Translations under genes and position numbers: made by a program
Notes under the pieces: generated by a model
Databases searched by the model: none
What the model was told of the DNA's origin: nothing
What the model saw: only the letters and a program-made list of their open reading frames with translations
Assembly: GCA_017979445.1 (NCBI GenBank)
Contig: CM030711.1
Span: forward strand, 38,184,757 to 38,248,756
Source of the DNA: Akebia trifoliata
Taxonomy: Eukaryota > Streptophyta > Magnoliopsida > Ranunculales > Lardizabalaceae
DNA length: 64,000 nt
Direction: 5' to 3'
Shown: one piece after another, positions 1 through 12,300 of the stretch
Position numbering within the stretch: the first letter of the stretch is position 1
How the letters are laid out: each line of letters opens with the position of its first letter

Positions 1-349
1 TACAAGATAAAGAGTAATCAACAATTCTGGGAATGACTTACTGAACAATCTTAACAAAATGAGAAAAACTAGCTCACATTTCCAACTACTCAACGTGATG
101 AGTGCAACTAGAAAAATCAGGAAACACTAAACAAGTACCCTAAAGACTAGGACGTAATCAAACATAATACAAAAACTTAACTAAATCCCTAAACTTTCTC
201 TTTAGTTATAATGATTTAGATCACAAAATTTTAAAAACTTAAAAAAGTAAAAAAAAAATGTAAATTTTTACCATTATATTTGAATTTGAACTTTAAAAAT
301 TTGGTGAGTGCATTTCAAAAGTCTTGAGTAAAGCCATTTTCTATATTTT
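1..349. other. AT-rich intergenic sequence
   Basis: No gene, repeat family or regulatory site is recognisable. The same is true of 479-1084 and of 1800-2395, apart from poly(A/T) runs. Confidence 0.6.
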
Positions 350-478
350 AAGAGAACTGCTATTGGCACACCGACTTTTGTTAAAATTGCCTAAAATGTG
401 CACTAATTCTTTGATAATTTACAAACGAATTGGGATTGTGTTAGTAAAAGTTGGTGTGGTAATATAATCTTTATAAAT
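350..478. mobile_element. Short foldback MITE (CTATTGGCACACC family)
   Basis: GAACTGCTATTGGCACACCG at the left is mirrored imperfectly by AGTTGGTGTGGTAATA at the right, over about 125 bp. The same ends occur at 27221-27340, so this is a small dispersed family. Confidence 0.45.
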
Positions 479-1084
479 TAAACATGAACTAGGGAGCGAA
501 TTCTAGAGGAACATGTTTTTTTGTGTTGATATGATCATTCATGTAGGCCCAATTTTTTTGTAGAATTTTAAATCTTATAAAATTATCTAGACTAATCTAA
601 CACTTTCATTTAATATATTTTTAACTTTATCTTCAATCCATCATTCTAAAAAACATCACTTTTACAATTTATCAAAAAATTGTTATTTTTTTTATCAAAA
701 AATTCTATCTTACTTTTTTAACTATTCGAATCTTTTAGAGCACTTAACTATTCCTCAAGACATGCAATCCCACCATTCAAGCATCAGATAATTTGTGGGA
801 TAAATCTTGGAGGGTGGCCCTTAAGAAGGAGTTACCTCCACTTCTCAAGGCTTTGGCAATCTCACAAAGTTTTAGATAGTTAAAAGTTCCTTTTGATTTG
901 AGATGATTTGCTTTTAAAAAGAAAAAAAAAAATCAAAGGCTTTTTGTACAAGTTGAAGTTGAGGGAATTCGGGTAATTTTCTTTAATCTATCAAAGAAGA
1001 ATGACTTCAAGGGCATGTGTCATCAATTTTAAAAATATAGGAGTGTCTCTAATATTTTCCAAAATGTGTAGGGGTATGGTTAAA

Positions 1085-1800
1085 ATTTAAATCTCTACTA
1101 TCGATAAAGCTAACCTCAGACCATTACGTACACCGCACCTGCATGTCGCTGAAAGGCCACGTGGTGAGATTTACGATAGAGGAGGTGAGGTTGACACGTT
1201 GCAACTTCTATATTTATTGGATCTTTTACGTTACTTTAAAATAATAACTGAAACCACGTGTCAGCTTTCGCAGTTGTTTGTTCCTGACATTCTGACTTAT
1301 AGTGGCTAATTGACACGCGTCACAATATGGTGATGTCGTTATACAGATCCCGTTGTTGTCATTGTTTGGGATCCTTTTACGAAACTTTAAAATAACAACT
1401 GAAACCACGTATCGAATCCTTACATTGACACGTGTAATTTTATAAAGATATTTACACTATCGACAAATATTCTGAATCTGACACGTGGAGCCTTTTTGGA
1501 AACGGTTTTGAATTGCACGTACTGAAGGTAGACACGTGACAATGACGTGTATGGATGGGCTGCGGGTTTGCATACGTGTCTAAATATGCGACCAGCTCAT
1601 CAAAAGTTACTATGAGAAGTGTGCAGGGAATCAACACGTCATTAGATAAATCTCTCAATCTCTGAATCCTACTTTTGATGCGTAAGCATACCCAAAGGGA
1701 ATGATTTTTTTGCTTGCAACCCAACAGGCGTTTGACATGTGACAATACCATCAACAGCAATAAAGAGAAATTTAACTCTACTGTTCGCACGTCCTCTCCC
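1085..1800. repeat. Repeat-derived block with a dense cluster of CACGTG/ACGTG motifs
   Basis: Five CACGTG palindromes occur within 381 bp (1158, 1255, 1429, 1482, 1533), plus GACACGCGTC (about 1312), ACGTGT at 1545 and 1575, and further ACGT cores. A direct repeat (TTTACG..ACTTTAAAATAA.AACTGAAACCACGT) recurs about 150 bp apart (1227 and 1376). An imperfect inverted repeat (CTATCGATAAAGCTAACCTC against GAGGTTGAC...CGATAG) lies at 1090-1198. No gene starts nearby. Confidence 0.55.
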
Positions 1801-2394
1801 CCACAAATTTCAATTTAAAGATTGAAATCGAAAATCTCCATTTTCAATTTTTTTATTCAAATTGATAAGAGTCGAGCCTAAAATGAAATCGAATTAATAG
1901 GAATTGAACTATTAGATTACATCCAATATGTAAGCGTGGATATTTGAAATCGATTTTTTATATATTATAAATGATTTAAAGTGTTCTTTTATTTTATATT
2001 TAATGCATGTTATATATAGTTTTTAAATTTTTCCTATAAATTTAGCTATTGGAATTTAAAATGAGTTATCTTTATTAAAAATTTATTATTTTTACATAAA
2101 AAAATTTTTATTTTTCAAAAACAATCATTAACTTATATTTTTAATATAACAAATTATAACTAAGATAATAATTTTGTATATAATATGTTAATTTTTTCAA
2201 AAGAAAAACGTTTCTAAAGATTTGAAATACATTTTTTTCTCATTCGATTATTCAGAATCGAAATCGATGAAAACCCGTGTTTTTTATGGTTCTAATTTCA
2301 CTTATTTTGGAATTGAACCCAAAATCAAATTAAATATAATGATTATGGTTCTAAGTTTCTTAGGTATCGAACCAAAACTGTCCCATTGATATCC

Positions 2395-2660
2395 ATACAT
2401 TGAGCCCACATGAATTATCATATTGTGAATCTAACACCACAACCTTCTATATTTTATAAAATAAAATTCATATTAAAAAAAAAAAAAATTGAGTTTGATT
2501 AACGAAATTGAAAATGGATGACTACCGAATATCCAAACTTAAAATTAAAATTCAATACTGAAAAATAAAGTTACTTTTTTCATTTTTTTAAAGTACATAT
2601 AATTTCATCCTCTACAACCTCGTGGCATCAAATCATGTTTTTGAATGCCAAAAGGTGATC
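2395..2660. repeat. Dispersed repeat also present near 25550-25800
   Basis: CCACATGAATTATCATATTG, CCTTCTATATTTTATAAAAT, and ATCATGTTTTTGAATGCCAA recur in the same order and spacing at 25550-25800 (CCACATGGATTATCACATTG, CCTTCTATATTTTATGGAAA, TATCATGTTTTTGGATTCTA). I do not recognise the family. Confidence 0.5.
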
Positions 2661-2899
2661 GGGTCAAAAGATTTTCATTTTTCACCGAGGACAAGAGAGA
2701 AATTTTCACTTTTATTGTTGATGTCATTTGTGCCATATATCACATGACTGTTGGACCGTGAGCCAAAAAAAAAAAAGCACTCACCAAATGAGGGCGACTC
2801 CCAAATTCAAGTAGATGAGATTTAAACTCTTAAACTCTCACATGTCTACAAATTTTTAGAAGGAGGTCATTATGACAGTAAATATGAAAGAACTCAATG

Positions 2900-3190
2900 A
2901 GGAATTGTACTACTCCTTCGTTAAAAGATAGGGAACTACTATGGATATTTAAGTAGATATTCAGGGAAGTAACATTAACTATTGAAAATTGTGATGAGGG
3001 AATGATGAAAATTATCTTCAAGAATGCCTTCCTTCTTATGTCTCCCTTGTACCAGTACTTAGTGAAGAATGACCCTAACAAACTAGAGTTCTTGGTCCCC
3101 ATGCACGAAAACACTCGGTGATGTGTAATAGAGCACGAAAGGAGTCGACTATGATTCATGCAACAATTGGGCCAGGAAAATCATGCAACA
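2900..3190 (+). mobile_element. Possible gypsy gag relic
   Basis: A broken plus-strand frame reads REVTLTIENCDEGMMKI, KNAFLLMSPLYQYLVKNDP and KLEFLVPMHENTR. This resembles the later part of plant gypsy gag (D.DE......F..GL....L..SL...PP..M.E...RA..Y). It may belong with the gypsy tail at 4740-5990 but the link is not shown. Confidence 0.35.
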
Positions 3191-4739
3191 ACAACTCAAT
3201 TCAAAGGAAAAGAGATTGAACCAAGGAAAGAACAATAAAGGTCCATAAGATTGTATGGAATTCGTTTTCAAGGGAATACAAATTCCTCGAGAAAAATGAA
3301 TTCCGAGGTAAAATGATTTCAACTATTTGATTGCACCTAGAAAAATATCAGAAGTAGAGATGGTGTTTAGCATAGTTCTAAAACTCGAGTCAACTTTACT
3401 CAATTGGATTTCAAGGTGACTCAGTGCCAAGACTTCATGGAACCAACTGATCATCACCTAGTCAACTCGCTAAGTTATTCGACTATATAACATTTATCAA
3501 GAACACCCATGCTTTTCAACCTTGTTGCAATTCCTCCTTTAAAAAAAGTATTTATTTTTAAAATTATCTTTCTTTTAAAAAGATTGATTATAAATCATAA
3601 AAGTATTATTATCCTACAATGTTGGATGCAAAATATCCAACACTATCGAACATTATTAAAAGACAAAAGCACTATTCACCCCCATTGGTAATATGTAGGA
3701 TAACTGCTATCTAATTATGTTATACGTAAAAAATCAAGAATGAACTATCTGCGTATAAAAATTCTAAAATCGTGTCAAGTTCTTTTTTATTTTCATAATT
3801 AGGTTACGAAGGAGCACAAAGAATCGCGTCTCCTACAAATATCCAACTAGTGACTTCGTGTTATTTGCAACTTACTTATAAGTACATTCATAGTCTAATT
3901 AAATGTTAGTCAAGGATTATCTAGTAAGTAAATCTATTTAACTAAAATTACAATATAAAGAGAATGCGAAATCTTTATTTTCTTTCTTTCTATTTATACC
4001 AACATTCAATCATATTTTCCATTCTTTCTCAATTTCAATTACAAATAAATATTTGAAATCATAATTTTTTTCTCTAAAAGTTGATTTGCTTGAAGAATTT
4101 TTTATAGGTCTTAGTTCAAAGGATCTCATACCTGAAATTGAAAATAATAAGGACTAGATCCATTCTTTATTTCTTTATTTAGAGCCTCTAAATGAAAGTG
4201 TTTAGTGGGTCTACTTGTGTTAGACCCACTGAATTTACTTTCTTTGGGTGCTCCAACAGACCAGTTAAAGGGTGCATTTAGCATGTCAAAGTTAAAAATT
4301 GAATTAACTAGCCTTAATATTAGCTAGCCAGCGCATCAATCAGTATGTTAAATTCTATCAATTCTATATTCAATGATATTTAAAATAAATAAATATTAAA
4401 ATATGAAATAACATGTTACATTGAAAATATAAACAAATTTGTTTATTAGCCATGCGTTAAAGCTATCTAGTGCCTTTTAACAACTATTTTAACACTATTT
4501 TTAGTAAACCTACACATCAAAAGTAAGCAGCATTAATAGTTTTACCTGAAGAAGTGTTAAAAGTAAAACCAAGTACAACCCATCAATCCATGTTTAGCAA
4601 CAAGTATTGACCATTATTCCATTTCTTCAAGTCCAACTCAGCCACGTTTCAACATAGTTTTAAGTCCTCTGATCGAAGAATGATTTTAAGGATATTTTCC
4701 CAACAATCTTCAGTGTAATAAGGATGGTGAGATCCCATT

Positions 4740-5990
4740 ACTTGAAGCGAAAAAATCAAAAGTCTATTAGGTTGAAAACTCGAAAGGATGGCCTAGACAA
4801 AAATTAAGGTAAAAAACTAATAATAAATGAGACCTGTTAAGTTGAAAATCCAAAAGGACAACTTCGGAAAAAAATTGATACAAAAGAAAAAATAAAGTAA
4901 AAGTCTACTAGGTTGAAAACTTGAAAGGACGGCCTAGAAAAAAACTGAGGCAAAGTGAAAAGTATGCAAGGTTGAGAACCTAGAAGAACAGCTTAGACAA
5001 AATTTATAGCAACACCCAAAGAAGGGTGAGAAGCAAAATCAGAAGGATCTTAAGTTGTGCTCTACATTTCTCTACAAATTGGGAATGGCTCCAAATTGTC
5101 CTGAGGTAGACCAGGGAAAATACCTAACTATACGGGCAAACCACTTAAACATTTGATTTTTGGAAAAAAATTAGTTTTTTTTCTTCTTTTCAAAGACTTT
5201 TTAAAGTTTTTCATATTTATTTTTTACATTCTCAGAACAATGTGATTATTTTGGACAAGTACTAATCAATGCAAGATCATAGTTTGATCAGTTATCCCCA
5301 GGAGTGCACGAGTGCAAATCTTTGAAAACATTGTTAAAGACTCTGCAAACAAGCCTGAACTGCTACAAAAGACAACTATTTAGAGTACTCAGTAACGAGT
5401 ATAAACTATCTATCCAGAATTCTATCATCAGAATACTTTGAAAAGAATATAAATTACATTCTCAGAAGGCTCAAACTGGCAATTGATTCATCAGTGTCCA
5501 CCAAAGTATATAATTCCCCAATTTTATGATTTCAAAATATTCGCTTCAAACATTTGAAGACTGTGAAAAGAGTTATACATACTCCAAAATGAACTGAAAT
5601 TATTGTACACTCCGAAAAGAGTATAAACTACCACATATTTCGAAATAAGTTTAAAATACATGTAATACCTGAACGAATTAAAATTGAAGAAGAGATAACT
5701 ATGGAATTTCGTGTTACATACAATCTTTACAATTCATTGCAAGCAACTCTTGCAAAGAGGGACAACTGTTGACACCTCAAAATTCCACAACTGAGATTCG
5801 AGAGTCCAAGAGATTGAAAAGGGCCAAAATTGATAAAACGAGAAGAGAGAAAATTTCAAAACCAACCCAAAATCCATTTCTCGACCATCCACGACTTCTT
5901 ATTTATTTATTTCTTCTCTCTTCTCTCAAACTTCCTCTAACCGAATCCTTTTATTTATTTATAAAATTATTATTTTCTCCTCCCTCCATT
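4740..5990 (+). mobile_element. 3' tail of a Ty3/gypsy retrotransposon with the start of its 3' LTR
   Basis: A degenerate 60-75 bp tandem repeat (core AGGTTGAAAACTCGAAAGGA...CCTAGACAAAAAT) runs from about 4755 to 5000, as in the region after pol of several plant gypsy elements. It is followed by untranslated sequence and a purine-rich tract (GCAAAGAGGGACAAC, about 5753-5767). Then comes TGTTGACACCTCAAAATTCC, a typical LTR 5' terminus, at 5768. The LTR is cut off near 5990. Coding domains are missing. Confidence 0.6.
4755..5000 (+). repeat. Tandem repeat of the gypsy tail (units of about 60-75 bp, four copies)
   Basis: The core AGGTTGAAAACT, with variants AAGTTGAAAATC, AGGTTGAAAACT and AGGTTGAGAACC, recurs near 4769, 4838, 4910 and 4969. 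Each is followed by an AAAGGA..GCCTAGA-like stretch. The copies are diverged. Confidence 0.6.
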
Positions 5991-6363
5991 TCATAATGCA
6001 AGTTAGATTAATGTTACAGGAAATTGTGGGCTGATTGTCCGGGCACATGGGGCAGCCCTATCTCTACCAAATCTTTCACCTTGGTGATCACCCACCCGTA
6101 TTTGCATCCATCGTGACATAAAGTTCCATAAAAATAAAGTAAAAAGAATTGGGTTTCATGGCCAATATTATGCAGAGTCAGTATTTAACTTCTTTTTCTA
6201 AATAAAAAAGAAAAATGGTTCCCATGTTGTGATCCATCTCTTAAGTTAATAAAGAAAAGACATTTTCATTTCATATTTTAAATAAGAAAACTACGACCAA
6301 TAATCTTTTATGACAACATCTGTTCAAATTGTAAGTTTAAAAGCTACTAAGAGTCATGAAGGT

Positions 6364-9300
6364 CTAGACATTTGAAGGCAGCCTCATCAACAGTTTACCA
6401 CTCATAACAGCACTGTAAATCAAGAAAACAAAGCAAACCCTTCGTAAGTTATAATTAAAGTGCACTGGAGTAGGGATTAGTGGCATAATGGGAATGGGGT
6501 GGTCTTACCTCTTAACATAATAGTAACAGAAGTCTGCCAATATAAAAGTCTGAATAATCTCTGAAAGAAGGACCATTGGTAGCCACAGGTTACCAATTCC
6601 CTGGTAGAATATATATTTTCCACGAGTCTCAATAACCTGCAAATGAGAATATGGAACGTATTAACGTAGAAACACAACTGACAGCAACTACAAAAATTTA
6701 CTTCCCAATATTAAAGCTGCCAATATCTTATGGCCCATATGAAAATTTCTCAGGAATGAAAGTTAGTTCCACTAAGGAATGTGTGTCAGAAAAGAATGAA
6801 AAATCTACATTATGCAAATATATTTTTCAGAAGGAAAGAGTTCTTGCTGTGTATAAGCATGCAACAAAGTTTCAGATAGGAAGATTCGATCTACTGTGGA
6901 ATTAGAGAAACTGACAACAGGAACAATCTCTCTCGCCCTGGTTTGCTACTCTCCCTCTCTTATTTATGGGAAGATTACTTAATTTGAAGGTTCATTTATT
7001 AATTCCTAGACCTATTTTGGATCATACTAATATTCCTTTATAGGCAGGTGTCAGGTCTAATTATCCTACTACATTCAAGTTTGAGAAAATTAAGTTTTTT
7101 CCATTGAAGGCATAGGTTTCATTTAAGGTGTAAGTTGAACTTGAAAGCTCTTACGAGAAGACTTGAAGCATGGAACAAGGAGGTGCTTGGGAAGGTGGAT
7201 TTGAAGGAAAAAAAAAGGATTTTGAAAGAGTGTCAATTTGGGTCCCAAAGAATAAGGAATAGAGTTGTTGACAAAAGAAAATTTAAAAGGGCAAATTTTA
7301 TAGTAGAATTTCAAAAAGCGGCTTGGATGGAAGAGAATGACTAGAAGCAGAATCTATGATTACGAGGTTGAGGGGATAGTATTACAATATGATTTGCCAA
7401 TCATCATAGAAGAACAAATTTTATTTTAAAATTGAAGGTCACTGGTGGGTAGCTGGAATGTCAGGATATGATTAGGAGGGGGATTTGAATTTCAATGAAA
7501 CCTTTTTATTCAAGTACCAAAATACTAGGCCCTTAGAGAGGGAGTTGTGGATTTCAATGACACCTTGCATCCAAGTGAAAGGATGTTAAGCCCCTGTTAG
7601 ATAATCTTCCTTTTGATAATACATCGAAAAAATTTAGTTTGATTTAAAGCGGTCATCCTCGGATCGATTTGGTCTGCGCAATGAACCTTTATCAAACTTA
7701 GGTAAATTTTAGGTGGTATTCTGATTGCTATGGGTATAGATTTGAGATTGCAATTAGGTTCTCCAGGCTTATCTATAAGATTGCTCTTGAAAAAATATGA
7801 CTGTTAATTAAGAATTATTGAGGTATTTACTCTTGCACATGGGGTTTGGGAGTAAATGGATTTCTTGGATTCTGAGATGTATTTCATCACCTACGTCCTC
7901 TATTTTGGGAGTAAATGGATTTCTCTTTTCCAGATTTGAATATTGTTGCCTTTTATTGGCAGCAAAAGGATATAATTCTTGGACTTCTATTTAGATGGAA
8001 TCATATTTGTATTGAGGAAAAGTAGGTGGGTTTCTTCTCTTGTTTTGCTTTGGTTTGTTGGTAACTTGTTCTTTGTTCTACATTCTATGAATCAAAACTA
8101 TACAGCATACTAACTACAAAATAACTCACCTGAATTATCCAATGAGCGCAGGCCCAGAACCTTGCAATACCCAATGCAAAAACATAATGTGCTGTAAACG
8201 GCTCAACCATCTGAACACACAATTTAACCAAAAAGACACAAAATTATTACTCCTTTATTTGAATAGTACTAATTAGAACGAACAGTCTGTGGGGCCCAAA
8301 CCTTTGCATTTTGCATCAAACGAAGCTGAGGCACCACTGAAACAGATTCTAAGTACGTACAAAAAGCCCAAAGCATTCTGTTGATGCGATTATGAATTGT
8401 ATAAGGATGGATGAAAAAGGCAAGGATGGCAGCAGGAACCACCTGCAGGAACGATTATTTATGTAAAGGAAAGTAAAAAATGTAGGACACAATTTCTTCA
8501 GATTATAAAAAGCGCCCTCCTGCTTCAAATGTTTTGAGTGAACCAATCAATTGAATTGATGAGCGCAAAAATTCAATGAAGAGCAGATACTACAGGCCTT
8601 TATGTCATGCTTAAAATGGATGCCCCATTATATATATAGGGTAAATTACACTTTCACCCCCATATGTTGGCATAATTATATGTCAACCCCCTAATGTTTC
8701 GACAATTGCACTTATCTCCCATACAATTATCTAACGGGTTCACTTACCCCCCTTCTGTCTACTTGCCATCTACCAAACAGTTAAAAAATGATGTTACTTT
8801 TTATAAATCAAAGACCACTTTACCCTTCTAAAATGTTATTCTTTTTTATAAATAAAAATATCCCTGTGATAAATTGGTTTACTTGTGAATGCTTAGATGA
8901 GGACAACATGGAATTCTACCAAACCACAGGAGGTCAAAGTGTAATTTACCCTTATATATATGGATAGGTGTAAGCGTGGAGGAGGGGTTTTAATCTCAGA
9001 TCTGTGGCAGTATTAGACACAGACTTCACGACCGAACCAAGGTGGCTTCTACTTAAGCTACAGACACCCCACGAGTAGTACAGGGGAATGGTCTCAACAA
9101 AACGGGTTGATGGTAATTGTCTACCTTCACAGTGTCTTACACATGCCACATATGCAGGCTGATCAGGATCCATCATTCGATCAGTTTCTGATGTCTAGGT
9201 AGGATAAATCATGGATATAAAAATGAAAATTGAAGTGCATAATAAACAAGGTCCCAAAGGTGAATAGTAAAACATCTCTTTACCATATAGTATATTTTCA

Positions 9301-12300
9301 TGTTGTCTAGTTCCTTGATATAAGTAAAATTCAATTTGAAACGCATCATGTATATAACCCAAACTGTTGGGATTAATGTTGCAAAATCAAGCACGGTATG
9401 AATGTCCGCCTCCATAATGTAGCTACAAAACAATCTTACAGCTAAGAATATAGCAGTGAGCTCTTGGGTCTTCAGTGACAGACCTAAAATAAAAGTATTA
9501 AGAGTCAGAAAACTGATTACTTGAAGGACTGAAGAAAGGAACAAATCCAACAAATTAATTGTCCACTAGAGAACCTACGTTAGATTCGGACTAGTAGGGA
9601 AAAAATAACAAGTTTGACATATCTTGAGAAATAAACAGCTCTTTTTTTTTCTTTATGTTCTAAATGTAATTAGATGTTCCTTGCAAAAGATTTCATCACA
9701 AAATTACCAAGATTTTAAATTTAAATTTAGGTTTATATTTCAGTCAGCTTGGAATGAAAATATTTCAATAAGTGTGGAAATAAATTATAATTTTAGATAT
9801 TATTGGAATATTATATAATTAAAGAAAAATATAGAAAACTAAAATTTAGGAAATGATAAAACAAGTACAAAAGCACACTCATACCTCAAAATACTGCAAT
9901 CAACAAGCATTTGAACTAGCTAGTTTTCTAAACATCATAACCTTAATTGTATGTCAAGTGGATCCCTCCACCTCGTAATATAGTTAAGATTAGAGTTGAT
10001 TTTTGTTGTCTGGCTCATGGCCATTGCTAAAGGCTCTTCTTCTTTCTCAGACATAAATCAGATTGAGATTCATTCTATACTTATGGTGGTGAAGACTTCA
10101 AATGATTTTGGCACTGATAGAATCTGTGTTTCTTCTCAAAGGGTGTGGGAACTGGGAATATCCTGTGATATATTGGAAGAAAAAAAAGAGAGCTGCTAGT
10201 GGAGTATATTGTGCTCGACCATGAGTTCAACCTGATTACTTAAAAATCATAAATTCAGCAATGGGAAAAAATGACTATCCCTCTTATGCAAGCAGACTTT
10301 AGTTATCTATTTTCATCCGAGTCTTTAGTGGTTGCTTCAAAATTCCAAAACCTACCAGTGATGATTGTAAAGATTATAAGGGATTTCACTTGGTTTAGGC
10401 CTAAGCTATAGAAGAAAACTGTAAGGTAAAATCGGGAGGATTATGCATTCAGAAAATTGAAGATATGAAGCAGACATCATGAGTATTCTTTAAAGGTTTA
10501 TTTAAGGCCATTTAAACCCTTGGATGAAATGTATCACAAAAGATTATCTCATGAGGGACAGCGTCGAGATTGTAAATATGCCCTCCAATCGTTCATAGGG
10601 ATAGAGAAGTCTCCTAAAAGTTAGAAAGATTGCAAAAGCCAATATCCCCCAAATCATAGGAGATAACAAATATCAAGATCTGGAAGGATCCTTGGTACCC
10701 CATAGAATATTGCTAGAACTTGGTTTTTCTTTTTCTTTTTCTTTCTATTTTTTACAAAAGCGAACAAATATGCCAGAGTTAAACTGTTGTAGACATCATC
10801 TATGCTGGTCAATGGGATACCCCAACTCGCTTATTGGTCTCCTTCATCCTTGCATTTGCATATATGGACTTTGAACATGACTTGTTCTTTGACAACATAT
10901 GGTGGAATTCAAGGACACATGAAGAACCAATTCACTCGCATTTCAGTACCAGATTTTAAGAATAGAGTGCCCAACACAGTGGAATAATGCTGTAATCCAC
11001 AATAACCATAGAACTAAAACAGAGAAATAAGGAAAAGCACTTAGTTGCACAAGGACATGGGTTGGGTGGTTCACAGCTAAGTTCTATTTCGGCGGGAACC
11101 AACAATGGAGAATGCTCGTTATTAAAATTGAGAAAATAAAAGAGAAACCTATTTCTCAAACCATCACAACTCTCACTCAACTCACACCTTCCAATTGATC
11201 ACCTAATTGAAACCTTAACTGAATCACTAAAACCTGTCAAAAAAGTCCAGACTTTTGAACATCTTCCAAAACCCATAACCCTCAATTGCAACATTGGACA
11301 CCCTCAAATTACTTCGAGAAAACCTCTAATCCCCGGAGTTACCGTTTGAACAACTTGGAGATACTCGGGATCCCTCTCCAACCACTAGGTGTTCCTAAGA
11401 TACCCCTCACCCAAAAAAAAAAAAAAAAACCTATGGAACCCTTACAATGCAATTGGAACCTCTGTATAGTTTATGCCTTGTTCCTAAACCCCTTGTTATA
11501 GAGGAAATCCTGAAACCCAGTCACCACTCACACAATAATTAAGAAAACCTAGTGCGGGCAACTATTGGATAGCCAATCCCACTCAAATTTTAAACTTCTT
11601 CAATTTGGCATCTTAATTCAAAAGAAAACCAACAATTCTTTCGGCATATGCATACCTAGACGTTATTTGATTGCAACATAGAAATTCTCCACATCTTCTG
11701 TAGAATTCATGTTCCCTCTACTCCTCATTTTAGTGAGCTATTTACCCAAATGGACACAGAACATGCAATGGAGGTTAGAAAGCAAAGTTCGCCTTCACTT
11801 GGCAGGACGTTCAATTTTATGGAACATTTTGAAATATATCCGATCGCTTTAAACTTGAGAAATCAAACACATCTAGCGTGAGTCTAACAAGATTGCTAAT
11901 TTTTGCCACCTCAAAATGTACCAATCTCAACAGAATTATCAGAGATGATGTTAATGGACGAAGATATCGTCTATTGTAATCTTTCTTTCCTTAATTACTA
12001 AATTTGAGATGATTTTTGAAAACTCAACAGAATATAAATATTGAGAATAAAATAACCCAATTCCTCTTACTAAGAATTTTGATGATACAATAGCTTTTAC
12101 AAATTTTTAAACAGCTATAGAAGCACAAGGGAAAGACTACAGAGTTAGAGTGATGTACTAATGCTTTAACAGATAATGTGTTATGGATCCCAACTGTGTC
12201 GGTGATACACCATATCAATACCTTTTCCATAGCAGAGCACTACCAAATAAGAGCACCCTCCTTATGAAACCACTCCCCTATTCTTCGCTATAAGTATATA

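Noticed and set aside
8952..9190. Possible SINE or tRNA-derived sequence
   Set aside because: The minus strand has GTAGCTTAAGTAG and GGTTCGGTCGTG stretches vaguely like A and B boxes, but spacing and consensus are poor and there is no tail or duplication.
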